NCBI RefSeq assembly: GCF_003345295.1
Contig: NZ_CP031055.1
Location: 2,294,001-2,358,000 of the forward strand
Reading direction: 5' to 3'
DNA: 64,000 nucleotides
From: Vibrio splendidus
GTDB taxonomy: Bacteria > Pseudomonadota > Gammaproteobacteria > Enterobacterales > Vibrionaceae
In this document: one piece after another, positions 17,201-24,486 of the stretch
Numbering within the stretch: position 1 is the stretch's first letter
Layout of the letters: each line of letters starts with the position of its first letter
The notes under the pieces: generated by a model
What the model was told of the DNA's origin: nothing
Databases searched by the model: none
Seen by the model: the letters and a program-made list of their open reading frames with translations, nothing else
Position numbers and translations under genes: made by a program

Positions 17201-18028
17201 GTGAACAAGTCGATTCTTATCACTGGTTGCTCAACAGGCATTGGCTATACATGTGCTCATGCACTTCAAAAACGTGGCTTTCATGTCATTGCATCTTGCC
17301 GTGACCCACAGGATGTTCAACGCCTTCAAGATGAAGGCCTCACTTGTATTCAATTAGATCTTTCCAACCAAGAGAGTATCGAGAATGGCGCCAAGCTTGC
17401 GATTGCACTCGCACCTAACGGGTTGTATGGGTTATTCAATAACGGCGCTTACGGTCAAGCAGGCGCGCTAGAAGACTTACCGACCCAGGGGCTCAGGGAG
17501 CAATTCGAAACCAACTTCTTTGGTTGGCATCATCTTGTTTGTCAGATCCTCCCGCACATGCGCGAACGTGGTGAAGGCCGAATCGTGCAAAACAGTTCCG
17601 TATTAGGTTTTGCCGCCATGAAATATCGTGGCGCTTATAATGCGTCAAAGTTCGCGATTGAAGGCTGGACGGATACCTTGCGTTTAGAGCTGCATGGCAG
17701 CGGTATACACATCTCGTTACTGCAACCTGGGCCAATTGAGACTCAATTTAGAACCAATGCCCTGAAAGCATTCAATAAATGGATCAACATTTCTGGCAGT
17801 GCTCACCAAGACGCTTACCAACAACAAAAAGACCGACTCGAAAAGGAGTCATCGAACAACGCTTTTGTTCTGCCACCTGAGAGTTGTATCGAACCTGTAT
17901 TTCACGCACTTTCGGCCAATAAACCCAAGCTAAGATACCGAGTTACGACCCCGACTAAAGTGTTCGCGGTATTGAAAAGGATTCTACCGAGTCGCTGGCT
18001 AGACCCTATTTTGAGAAAAGCTGCATAG
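17201..18028 (+). CDS. ybbO: YbbO-type short-chain dehydrogenase/reductase
   Basis: Classical SDR of 275 residues. The cofactor loop TGCSTGIG is at 8-15, NNGAYG replaces the usual NNAG, and the catalytic Ser (QNSSVLG) and YNASK (YxxxK) are present. The C-terminal PGPIETQF and KRILPSRWLDPIL agree with E. coli YbbO, a NADP-dependent enzyme reported to reduce aldehydes. Translation starts at GTG. Its place just before cnoX-qmcA-ybbJ repeats the enterobacterial ybb cluster in a rearranged order. Confidence 0.85.
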   Translation: MNKSILITGCSTGIGYTCAHALQKRGFHVIASCRDPQDVQRLQDEGLTCIQLDLSNQESIENGAKLAIALAPNGLYGLFNNGAYGQAGALEDLPTQGLREQFETNFFGWHHLVCQILPHMRERGEGRIVQNSSVLGFAAMKYRGAYNASKFAIEGWTDTLRLELHGSGIHISLLQPGPIETQFRTNALKAFNKWINISGSAHQDAYQQQKDRLEKESSNNAFVLPPESCIEPVFHALSANKPKLRYRVTTPTKVFAVLKRILPSRWLDPILRKAA

Positions 18029-18156
18029 TTTTCTAACTTTGAATGCACAGTCGCAAACTTTAATGTAACGATGTAATTTTTCCGTAACAATAAGATGTCA
18101 TGATTTATCCTATCTCATCAATTACTCCCAATTGGTGAATCTAATCTGGATATTTC

Positions 18157-18222
18157 ATGACTTTAAACCGCCTTAATTGGGTAGGTGTGAGTGTGGCGAT
18201 TACGTTGTTTATTCTGTTTTGA
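18157..18222 (+). CDS. Putative 21-residue hydrophobic peptide
   Basis: ATG-initiated reading frame of 21 codons: a short polar start (MTLNRLNW) followed by a hydrophobic stretch ending LFILF, as in single-span small membrane proteins or leader peptides. A weak CTGGA lies eight bases upstream. It is followed within 40 bases by a stem-loop with a T-run, so a short transcript encoding only this peptide is possible. I recognise no family. It could be chance. Confidence 0.3.
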   Translation: MTLNRLNWVGVSVAITLFILF

Positions 18223-18260
18223 GTATCTCACGCAATACCTCACTGACCACCTCAATGATT

Positions 18261-18325
18261 ACGCTATGCCTTCTATGTAGAGATAAACATCCTATCAACA
18301 TCGAAGCATAGCGTTTTTTATTTTT
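18261..18325 (+). terminator. Stem-loop with T-run in the ybbO-cnoX gap
   Basis: ACGCTATGC (18261-18269) pairs perfectly with GCATAGCGT (18306-18314) across a 36-base loop and is followed by TTTTTATTTTTG. It would terminate ybbO readthrough or a short transcript from about 18090. The 395-base gap otherwise holds the small reading frame and the cnoX leader. Confidence 0.6.
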
Positions 18326-18423
18326 GTCTCTTTTTATCTGAGATACCCCAGTTAGATCTTGAAGTTACCGACTTATCCCCCCATATTTGCAACGTATCCA
18401 TAAATAAACCTCAAGGAACGTAA

Positions 18424-19278
18424 ATGCAATCTCCGCATATTGTTGAACTTAATGAGCAGAACTTTCGTCAAGTATTAGAAGGTTCGATGCAGACCCCTGT
18501 ACTCATCCAATTTTGGGCACCAATGAGCCAGGAGAGCGCCCAAGTCATTCCTGAACTGCAAACATTAACTCAGCAGTACAATGGCGCTTTTACTTTAGCT
18601 CTGTTGAATTGTGAACAAGAGCAAGCCATTGCTAGCCAATTTGGGGTTCAAGCACTACCTACTATTGCACTGTTTGTTAACGGTCAGCCTGTCGATGGGC
18701 TTGGTGGCCCTCAGAGCTTAGAAGCTATTGTTGAAATGCTAAACAAGCACCTTCCTAGCCAAGATGAACTTGCATTACGTCAAGCTCTAGAGCAAATGCA
18801 AGCAGGTGAGCACACACAAGCACTGGCAGCTATGCAGCAACTTCCAGCTCTGTTAACAGGCAAAGGTGAAGTAAAACTGGCGATCGCTGAGTGTTTATTA
18901 GAAACGCAACAGTTTGATCTGGCTGAAACTCAGCTAGCCACCATTCCTCTAGAGTACCAAGACAACTACTACAAAGGCCTAGTCGCGAAACTTGAACTTC
19001 ACAAGCAAGCAGCAGACAGCCCTGAAATACAGGCATTAGAAACCGCTCTGCAGCAAGACCCGAATGACGCTAAGACTGCCTCTGAGTTAGCATTGCAATA
19101 TCACCAAGTGAACCGCAACGAAGAAGCGATGGAGCTGTTGTGGTCTTTCCTAGCAAAAGATCTAAATACTTGCGATGGCGATATGAAAAAAGAGTTCATG
19201 GACATCTTAAGTGCGCTTGGGCAAGGAAACCCAGTTGCCAGTAAGTACCGTCGACAACTGTACTCTCTGCTTTACTAA
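18424..19278 (+). CDS. cnoX: Chaperedoxin CnoX (YbbN), cysteine-less
   Basis: Thioredoxin-domain (about 1-110) plus TPR-like (about 115-284) holdase that protects proteins from oxidative aggregation and passes them to GroEL and DnaK. Length 284 is that of E. coli CnoX. The thioredoxin active-site region reads FWAPMSQES, so neither position of the CxxC is Cys. E. coli keeps one in SQHC. The mixed-disulfide activity would therefore be absent and only holdase action expected (inference). GGAACGTAA precedes the ATG. qmcA and ybbJ follow after a terminator. Confidence 0.92.
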   Translation: MQSPHIVELNEQNFRQVLEGSMQTPVLIQFWAPMSQESAQVIPELQTLTQQYNGAFTLALLNCEQEQAIASQFGVQALPTIALFVNGQPVDGLGGPQSLEAIVEMLNKHLPSQDELALRQALEQMQAGEHTQALAAMQQLPALLTGKGEVKLAIAECLLETQQFDLAETQLATIPLEYQDNYYKGLVAKLELHKQAADSPEIQALETALQQDPNDAKTASELALQYHQVNRNEEAMELLWSFLAKDLNTCDGDMKKEFMDILSALGQGNPVASKYRRQLYSLLY

Positions 19279-19354
19279 CAAAACCCTAAAATCGTTAGAT
19301 TAAACATCGAAAACTGACAATTTAATCAATTAGTTTATCGAATGAAACAATATA

Positions 19355-19392
19355 AAATGGGCCATAAAATCAATGTTTTATGGCCCATTTCT
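19355..19392 (+). terminator. Intrinsic terminator of cnoX
   Basis: Perfect 15-bp stem (19355-19369 with 19376-19390) with a six-base loop. Its 3' arm ends in TTT followed by CTCG, so the T-run is short but the stem is very stable. Confidence 0.75.
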
Positions 19393-19475
19393 CGTTTATA
19401 AATTTGCTCAGAATTTAAATATGAGCCAGTATCAATAGTGAACTATCAAAAACTTAAACTTACAAAGGATTTTGT

Positions 19476-20405
19476 ATGGCTATTGATACATTGATTACTA
19501 TTGGCGTCTTTACTGTCGTCGCACTACTGTTCATTTTCGCTGGTGTCAAAACCGTTCCACAGGGCAATAACTGGACCGTAGAACGCTTTGGCCGCTATAC
19601 ACAGACACTAAAACCAGGCCTAAACCTGATCATTCCATTTATCGATAAAGTCGGACAACGTATCAGTATGATGGAACGAGTTCTCGATATCCCAGCTCAA
19701 GAAGTCATCTCCAAAGATAATGCTAATGTCATGATTGATGCAGTTTGCTTCGTACAAGTTATCGATGCACCGAAAGCGGCTTATGAAGTAAATGACCTTG
19801 AGCATGCGATCCGTAATTTAACCCTCACCAATATCCGTACTGTGCTTGGCTCTATGGAACTGGATGAAATGCTTAGCCAGCGTGACATGATCAATACCAA
19901 GCTGCTAAATATCGTGGATGAAGCAACTAACCCATGGGGCGTAAAAGTTACTCGTATCGAAATCAAAGATGTACAGCCACCAGCTGATCTAACCGCCGCG
20001 ATGAATGCCCAGATGAAAGCTGAGAGAAACAAACGTGCCGACATTTTATCGGCTGAAGGTGTAAGACAAGCTGAGATCCTAAAAGCGGAAGGTCACAAGC
20101 AATCAGAAATCTTAAAAGCGGAAGGTCAAAAGCAAGCAGCAATCCTGCAAGCAGAAGCTCGTGAGCGTGCAGCAGAAGCAGAAGCTAAAGCGACAGAAAT
20201 GGTCTCGACAGCCATCGCTCAAGGTGACATGCAAGCGGTCAATTACTTTATTGCACAAGGTTACACCGACGCACTGAAGTCTATTGGCCAAGCTGAAAAC
20301 GGCAAGATCATCATGCTACCACTCGAAGCGACTGGCCTAATGGGTTCTGTTGCAGGTATCGCAGAGATGTTTGCACAAAGCAACGACAAGGGTAGTAAGG
20401 ACTAA
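19476..20405 (+). CDS. qmcA: SPFH/band-7 membrane protein QmcA
   Basis: Stomatin/prohibitin-like protein of 309 residues (E. coli QmcA 305). One N-terminal membrane anchor (about 3-22) is followed by the band-7 domain (VPQGNNWTVERFGRY, then LDIPAQEVISKDN). Residues 193-236 form four consecutive 11-residue repeats beginning AEG or AEA (pattern AEGxxQxEILK), an extended helix that builds the oligomeric cage of SPFH proteins. It is coupled to ybbJ, which starts three bases after the stop; this NfeD/SPFH pair is conserved across bacteria. Confidence 0.93.
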   Translation: MAIDTLITIGVFTVVALLFIFAGVKTVPQGNNWTVERFGRYTQTLKPGLNLIIPFIDKVGQRISMMERVLDIPAQEVISKDNANVMIDAVCFVQVIDAPKAAYEVNDLEHAIRNLTLTNIRTVLGSMELDEMLSQRDMINTKLLNIVDEATNPWGVKVTRIEIKDVQPPADLTAAMNAQMKAERNKRADILSAEGVRQAEILKAEGHKQSEILKAEGQKQAAILQAEARERAAEAEAKATEMVSTAIAQGDMQAVNYFIAQGYTDALKSIGQAENGKIIMLPLEATGLMGSVAGIAEMFAQSNDKGSKD

Positions 20406-20408
20406 CTT

Positions 20409-20858
20409 ATGTTCGAGTTACTAGAGCAAGTAAACCACTGGCATTGGTTAGCATTTGGTCTAGCGCTGCTAGCCCTAGAGCTGGTTGGTACTGCTGGTTA
20501 CTTTTTGTGGATAGGCATATCTGCCATGTTGGTCGGAGCGCTATTAGGCGCGCTACCAATCGGTTGGCAGATGCAATGGTTGTCCTTTGCGAGCTTTTCA
20601 CTTATCACCACTTGGTTGTGGTGGAGAAGACAACTATCTAATGACAAGCAGTCAGATGCTGGACGAGAGCTAAATCAAAGAGAAAAACAACTTGTAGGGC
20701 AAACTGTTTTTCTTACCGAAGAGGTCAAAAGAGGCAACTGCCGAATTAAGGTAGGAGACTCTTCTTGGTCAGCAAGAGCTAGCCAAGATATTCCATCAGG
20801 CACAGAAATTAAGATTGTGGCTTTAGACGGAATAATTCTAATAATCCAGCCTTTATAG
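20409..20858 (+). CDS. ybbJ: NfeD-like membrane protein YbbJ
   Basis: 149 residues: hydrophobic helices at about 12-35 and 38-75, then a soluble beta-rich OB-like domain (GQTVFLTEEV, then CRIKVGDSSWSARA and GTEIKIVALDGIILII). It is the standard partner of QmcA and acts in the inner membrane. E. coli YbbJ has 152 residues. Start and operon are supported by the three-base gap to qmcA. Confidence 0.9.
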   Translation: MFELLEQVNHWHWLAFGLALLALELVGTAGYFLWIGISAMLVGALLGALPIGWQMQWLSFASFSLITTWLWWRRQLSNDKQSDAGRELNQREKQLVGQTVFLTEEVKRGNCRIKVGDSSWSARASQDIPSGTEIKIVALDGIILIIQPL

Positions 20859-20874
20859 CTAATTGGCATATTAG

Positions 20875-20905
20875 GCCTACATTATCGATAAATGTAGGCT
20901 TTAAT
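20875..20905 (+). terminator. Weak terminator after ybbJ
   Basis: Perfect 9-bp stem GCCTACATT/AATGTAGGC with a seven-base loop, followed by TTTAATAA. The U-tract is poor. Confidence 0.55.
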
Positions 20906-21177
20906 AACTTTAGAGAGCAAAGAACATTCTAATTATCATTGTGATAGATTGAATTGAAAAAAAAATAAGTTCTTATTTCGTAAAGCTAAAAAGTTTGATT
21001 GAGCTAAAAAGATATAAGAAAGTCAGTTTTCTTATCCAAAATATATATGAATAATTAACCTTACTCTCCCTTAATTATAATTATTAAAAATGTTAAGTCC
21101 GTCAAATTTTTGAAATTTTCTTTTCCTTGTCCATACTTTCAATTATCTCAACTAGAGATAAACCTAATGGAGTTTGT
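20906..21177. other. AT-rich gap with repeated AGCTAAAAAG
   Basis: About 270 very AT-rich bases before a small secreted-protein gene. They contain AAATAAG/CTTATTT as a short palindrome (20963-20978) and a direct repeat AGCTAAAAAG at 20984 and 21002, 18 bases apart. Presumably this is the promoter region of the next gene. I see no coding signal. Confidence 0.35.
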
Positions 21178-21357
21178 ATGAGACATTTTCTAATAATTCT
21201 AACGGCTATTTTCAGCTTAACATTCGGAAGCGCTCTGGCGAGCAGTCAGTCTCCAGGTAACGGAAACATGGGGCCTATTGTTAAGTGTTCAGATGGAAAC
21301 GCGGTCACTCATGTGCCACTTTTAATCTGCAAACACTATGGCGGAAAGGTACTTTGA
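21178..21357 (+). CDS. Small secreted protein with two cysteines
   Basis: I place the start at the ATG at 21178, with TGGAG six bases upstream; an ATG 17 codons earlier has no such site. The product is 59 residues. A clear signal peptide (MRHFLIILTAIFSLTFGSALA) is followed by a mature chain of about 38 residues, rich in Gly, with C37 and C51 in the pattern KCSDG...ICKHYGG. The two cysteines could form one disulfide in the periplasm. I do not recognise the family. It is convergent with cueR. Confidence 0.6.
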   Translation: MRHFLIILTAIFSLTFGSALASSQSPGNGNMGPIVKCSDGNAVTHVPLLICKHYGGKVL

Positions 21358-21368
21358 TAGGTAACTAA

Positions 21369-21401
21369 TGTCAGGCAAGTAATATTCTTTGTTGCCTGAC
21401 A
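21369..21401. other. Inverted repeat between the secreted-protein gene and cueR
   Basis: TGTCAGGCAA and TTGCCTGACA form a perfect 10-bp stem with a 13-base loop between two convergent genes. No T-run follows on either strand, so it may be a factor-dependent terminator or an mRNA-end stabiliser. Confidence 0.45.
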
Positions 21402-21440
21402 CACTATTTGATTGCTAGGCGAGCTTTAAAGAAAAGTATG

Positions 21441-21833
21441 TTATTTTCGGCCTGACAAATTGTTCAAAATTGGGCACTCGTTTGAAGTATCTCCCGGGCA
21501 ATCATGTACCCAAGACTGTAACTGAGCCTTCATTTTATTTAACTCAGCAAGTTTCAATTCAATTTCATCTAACTTCTGAGTGGCCTTCTTCTTTACTTCG
21601 TAGCTTTGTCTGTTCGGATTCATTGCCAACTCGACAAGCGACTTACACTCACCGAGAGTGAATCCAACCATTTTAGCTCTCAGTACGAACTCTAACTGTT
21701 CGATATGAATATCGCCGTATTGCCTGTAACCATTTTCTGATCGGTGTGGTGGGCTCATCATGCCTTTACTTTCGTAAAAACGAATGGATTTAGCTGTTGT
21801 ACCAACACGTTTCGCTACTTCACCAATATTCAC
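21441..21833 (-). CDS. cueR: Copper-responsive MerR-family regulator CueR
   Basis: MerR-type activator of 130 residues. It has an N-terminal winged helix (SIRFYESKGMMSPP, then RSENGYRQY), a dimerisation helix and a metal loop with C112 and C120 in CPGDTSNECP. Ser77 selects for monovalent ions. These positions equal those of E. coli CueR, so Cu(I), Ag(I) or Au(I) sensing is well supported. Translation starts at GTG (21833). Its usual targets, a copA ATPase or cueO oxidase, are not adjacent, so it acts on distant promoters. Confidence 0.92.
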   Translation of the reverse strand: MNIGEVAKRVGTTAKSIRFYESKGMMSPPHRSENGYRQYGDIHIEQLEFVLRAKMVGFTLGECKSLVELAMNPNRQSYEVKKKATQKLDEIELKLAELNKMKAQLQSWVHDCPGDTSNECPILNNLSGRK

Positions 21834-21839
21834 TCTATT

Positions 21840-21889
21840 ACCTACAATTCAAATTGTTACCTAAAACAAAGAGCGCGACCTAAAACAAA
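21840..21889 (-). promoter_or_regulatory. Phased repeats in front of cueR
   Basis: ACCTA occurs at 21840, 21859 and 21878, exactly 19 bases apart. The last two belong to a 12-base direct repeat ACCTAAAACAAA. A perfect palindrome ACAATT-CA-AATTGT (21844-21857) lies 11 bases before the start codon. The region lies between the preceding terminator and the cueR GTG, so it should hold the cueR promoter. The ACCTTCC/GGAAGGT type CueR operator is not present. Confidence 0.35.
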
Positions 21890-21921
21890 AAAACGCAGTA
21901 CTGCTGTTATACAATACTGCG
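21885..21921 (-). terminator. Intrinsic terminator of the lipoprotein gene
   Basis: On the minus strand, a 10-bp stem CGCAGTATTG/CAGTACTGCG (one G-T pair) with an eight-base loop, then seven T residues. It ends the lipoprotein transcript before cueR. Confidence 0.85.
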
Positions 21922-21956
21922 GTTGAAAAGCATAGCTAGAGACTTACGTTAGAGGA

Positions 21957-22760
21957 TTACTCTTGCTCTAACAGCCAAATCATAGTTTGAGACTTTTCTT
22001 CGCTGTCTAGCTTATTGAACCAATATGAAACCATCTCGATTTCTTTTGAGCCTTCAATTGATGCTGGAGAAGCGTTCTTACGATTTTTGAATGCCCAATC
22101 TGTCACTGCAGACTGCTCTTCTTTTGTCGCTTGTCCATACCAGTAGTTAACCATCTCTTGAGCTTGTGAAGCTTTGGGGTCTTCAGCAACAACCGCTGCT
22201 ACAGGTACTGCGACTGGAGCAACCGCGATCGCAGTATGATTATTAGCACCATTGTAGATCGTGTCGATATACGCTTTCGGCACAATAAAGTTTGTACTCA
22301 TTGTTGAGTTTTGTCCATCAAGCGTAAACTCTAAATTTTTTTCTCTTGCTTGCTGAATATCAGCGTCGCTTAATGGAAATTTAATATATTGAGTCTTTGT
22401 ACAGTGCTCGCTGCAACTTTCTCTTGGAACCTGTCTCTCTTCTAGCTCTATCGTCTTGCCGAAAAAGCTTACAGTTTCATATTCTTTATAGCTCTGGAAG
22501 TAGCTCACATCCATTATAATTGAAGACTCTGGAGCCGAATTCTGTGTTACTTCTTTGTTGTACGTAAAGTAGAGTGACGATTTCAGGATGTCTGCTCCAA
22601 CATTCGCTTTACTTTCCGCAACGTAAGATTGCCCAGTTACCTGAATATAACCACCTTTAGGCTGTACATCCGCAACTGAATCTGAAAAATTACTTTTTGA
22701 ATCGAGTGAACTACAAGCTCCCAAAAATAATGATAATACAACTACACTAACTTTATTCAT
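21957..22760 (-). CDS. Uncharacterised lipoprotein with a duplicated C-terminal motif
   Basis: I place the start at 22760 (MNKVSVVVLSLFLGAC), where AAGGAA precedes the ATG; the frame is open 14 codons further. A lipobox LGAC puts the lipidated Cys at residue 16, so it is probably an outer-membrane lipoprotein of 267 residues. A beta-rich middle with one CSEHC pair is followed by an Ala/Val/Pro linker. Two copies then occur of a helical motif EMVxYWxxxxxxEExSxxxxW, at about residues 202 and 242, spaced 40 residues. No family is recognised. It lies downstream of the porin gene, behind that gene's terminator. Confidence 0.75.
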   Translation of the reverse strand: MNKVSVVVLSLFLGACSSLDSKSNFSDSVADVQPKGGYIQVTGQSYVAESKANVGADILKSSLYFTYNKEVTQNSAPESSIIMDVSYFQSYKEYETVSFFGKTIELEERQVPRESCSEHCTKTQYIKFPLSDADIQQAREKNLEFTLDGQNSTMSTNFIVPKAYIDTIYNGANNHTAIAVAPVAVPVAAVVAEDPKASQAQEMVNYWYGQATKEEQSAVTDWAFKNRKNASPASIEGSKEIEMVSYWFNKLDSEEKSQTMIWLLEQE

Positions 22761-22787
22761 TATGACTAATTCCTTATGTTCACTATG

Positions 22788-22821
22788 GAAAAACGCTGGC
22801 AAAATAATTTACCAGCGTTTT
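22788..22821 (-). terminator. Intrinsic terminator between the porin gene and the lipoprotein gene
   Basis: Perfect 10-bp stem AAAACGCTGG/CCAGCGTTTT with a 12-base loop, then T-rich on the minus strand. It lies 37 bases past the porin stop and only 28 bases before the lipoprotein ATG, so it could also attenuate read-through into the lipoprotein gene. Confidence 0.85.
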
Positions 22822-22857
22822 GATTCTCTTTAACTATTTTAAGCTGATAACTTTAGC

Positions 22858-23961
22858 TTAGAAACCGTACTCAAGACCAACGCGAGTTACGATATCTGTA
22901 TCAGCGTCGCCAACAGTACGACCCGCTACACGTAGGTAAGGTACGAAACCGTTGTGAACTGCCATTAGCTGACCAGAGATAGTGTTGCTATCTGAGTTAG
23001 CATCTTTCTTACCATTTGTTTCAGATTCAAGGTTAGCTGCGTAACCCAGTTTGAAACCAATAGGGCCATTCCAGTATTGACCAATGATTGAGTAAGAATC
23101 TTGCGTTACTTTACGACTGTTGTTGTCTAGCTCTTCGCCTTTGTAAGCTGCTGCAATACCGAAACCTGCTGGTAAGCTAGCTTCAAAACCGACAATGTAT
23201 GCGAATGTATCATCTTTGATTTCTGCAGTTGCAGCTACAGGGTCTGAAGCACCTGTCTCGGGATTAAATTCAAATCCAGCTTCCGCACCAGGAGTTACAC
23301 GAGTACCAGATTCAACAGCACCCATCAAAGTCACTTTTTCGAAGCTGTACTTAGCGCTTGCGCCAGCGAAGCTCGCATCACGTGTCGCATTACCACCGCC
23401 ATTGTTATCGTCGTCACGACCTACAGAAGCAGCAAAAGAGAAACCACCAAATTTAGCTGAATCGTAACGTACTTGGTTAGATTGACGATCGTAGTGACCG
23501 TTGATGCCGCCCCAATCGAATACAGAACCTAGACCAGGGTTAGAGAATGGCCAATCGACGATTTCGTATAGTGGCGTAAGAACACGACCCACACGTAAGT
23601 TACCCCAAGAGCCCGAAGCGCCAACAAACGTATCACGGAAACCAAGCACACCGCCTGAAACACCGCCGTGAGACCAGTCTGTGCTATCTACGTAGCCAGA
23701 TTCGATCTGCATTGTGATTGTAACGTCTTCAAACATATCTTTATGAGCACGGAAGCCGATACGAGATTCATTCTCGACAACGAACCCCTTGCTATTGTTG
23801 TTGTTGTCAGTTGTGTTGTAGTTAACCATTGAGATAGCTGCAACACCGTATACGTCAACGTTGAAATCAGAGTTGATACCAACTTCTTTCGCCATTACGC
23901 CTGTCGATAAAAGCGCAACCGTTGCACCTAGTAGAGTACGTTTGAAAATTTTGTTTTCCAT
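22858..23961 (-). CDS. chiP: Chitoporin-like outer-membrane porin
   Basis: Trimeric beta-barrel porin of 367 residues. A 24-residue signal peptide ends VMA, NVDVYGVAA opens the barrel, regularly alternating strands follow, and the terminal strand ends in Phe (GLEYGF), as in outer-membrane porins. The position next to ligA-zipA-cysZ-cysK is that of the V. cholerae chitoporin as I recall it. Asp-Trp pairs at mature positions 112-113 and 125-126, plus Arg85, line up with the pore residues I remember for V. harveyi ChiP. The chitooligosaccharide role is therefore probable but not proven; a general OmpC-type porin is the alternative. AGGAG precedes the ATG. Confidence 0.65.
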   Translation of the reverse strand: MENKIFKRTLLGATVALLSTGVMAKEVGINSDFNVDVYGVAAISMVNYNTTDNNNNSKGFVVENESRIGFRAHKDMFEDVTITMQIESGYVDSTDWSHGGVSGGVLGFRDTFVGASGSWGNLRVGRVLTPLYEIVDWPFSNPGLGSVFDWGGINGHYDRQSNQVRYDSAKFGGFSFAASVGRDDDNNGGGNATRDASFAGASAKYSFEKVTLMGAVESGTRVTPGAEAGFEFNPETGASDPVAATAEIKDDTFAYIVGFEASLPAGFGIAAAYKGEELDNNSRKVTQDSYSIIGQYWNGPIGFKLGYAANLESETNGKKDANSDSNTISGQLMAVHNGFVPYLRVAGRTVGDADTDIVTRVGLEYGF

Positions 23962-24431
23962 GGAATAAAACTCCTAAAAATGGATATAGCTGTTTGAATA
24001 TTTCCCGCCTAAAGTTGGCCGCCGTAGAGAGAAATACCTTTTCTTGTTTGAGAACCCTAAAATCTGAATTCTCTATTTCCTTTCTGGTTATGCACATCAT
24101 GTGCATCCATGGCATTAAGACTAACTTCGCCCTCAAAAAGATCAATGAGAACTTAATTTTCATCTAAAAAAATATGAGTTGGTGCAAATTTAGTAGGTAC
24201 TTAGTGATCCAGATCGACAAATTGTAAAGATCATAACCGAAAGCAATAAAATAAATTAATATCAATAACTTACACCGAATGCACTCTTAAAAAAATAGAA
24301 GTGACTCGCATTTTCAATACAACTATAACGGCATTTCATTAATATTGAGCAGCGTCACTGTCCTGATTTTAGAGTTCGTATAGGAACAAAATTCTCAACA
24401 ATTAAAAAGACATCATTTTTATATCAGAAAC
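23962..24431 (-). promoter_or_regulatory. Long upstream region of the porin gene with a 17-bp palindrome
   Basis: About 470 bases of AT-rich leader and promoter DNA. ATGCACAT-C-ATGTGCAT (24090-24106) is a perfect palindrome 129-145 bases before the ATG, a strong candidate for a dimeric regulator site or an mRNA hairpin. A weak CRP-like sequence AGTGA-TCCAGA-TCGAC (24203-24218) lies further up. Vibrio chitin porins are known to respond to CRP and chitin-sensing regulators, but I cannot assign either element. Confidence 0.4.
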
Positions 24432-24463
24432 AAAAAAGGCACTCCCTTGAAAGGAGTGCCTTT
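24432..24463 (-). terminator. Intrinsic terminator of ligA
   Basis: Perfect 11-bp stem (24435-24445 with 24453-24463), followed on the minus strand by six T residues in total, shortly past the ligA stop. Confidence 0.88.
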
Positions 24464-24486
24464 GAGCTTTTTTTATCTGTATTTAC

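Noticed and set aside
21121..21177. CueR-controlled promoter for the small secreted protein
   Set aside because: No ACCTTCC-type inverted repeat or 19-base spaced promoter elements are visible.
24203..24218. CRP site upstream of the porin gene
   Set aside because: Only about 6 of 10 consensus positions agree, mostly in one half-site; kept only as a weak remark.
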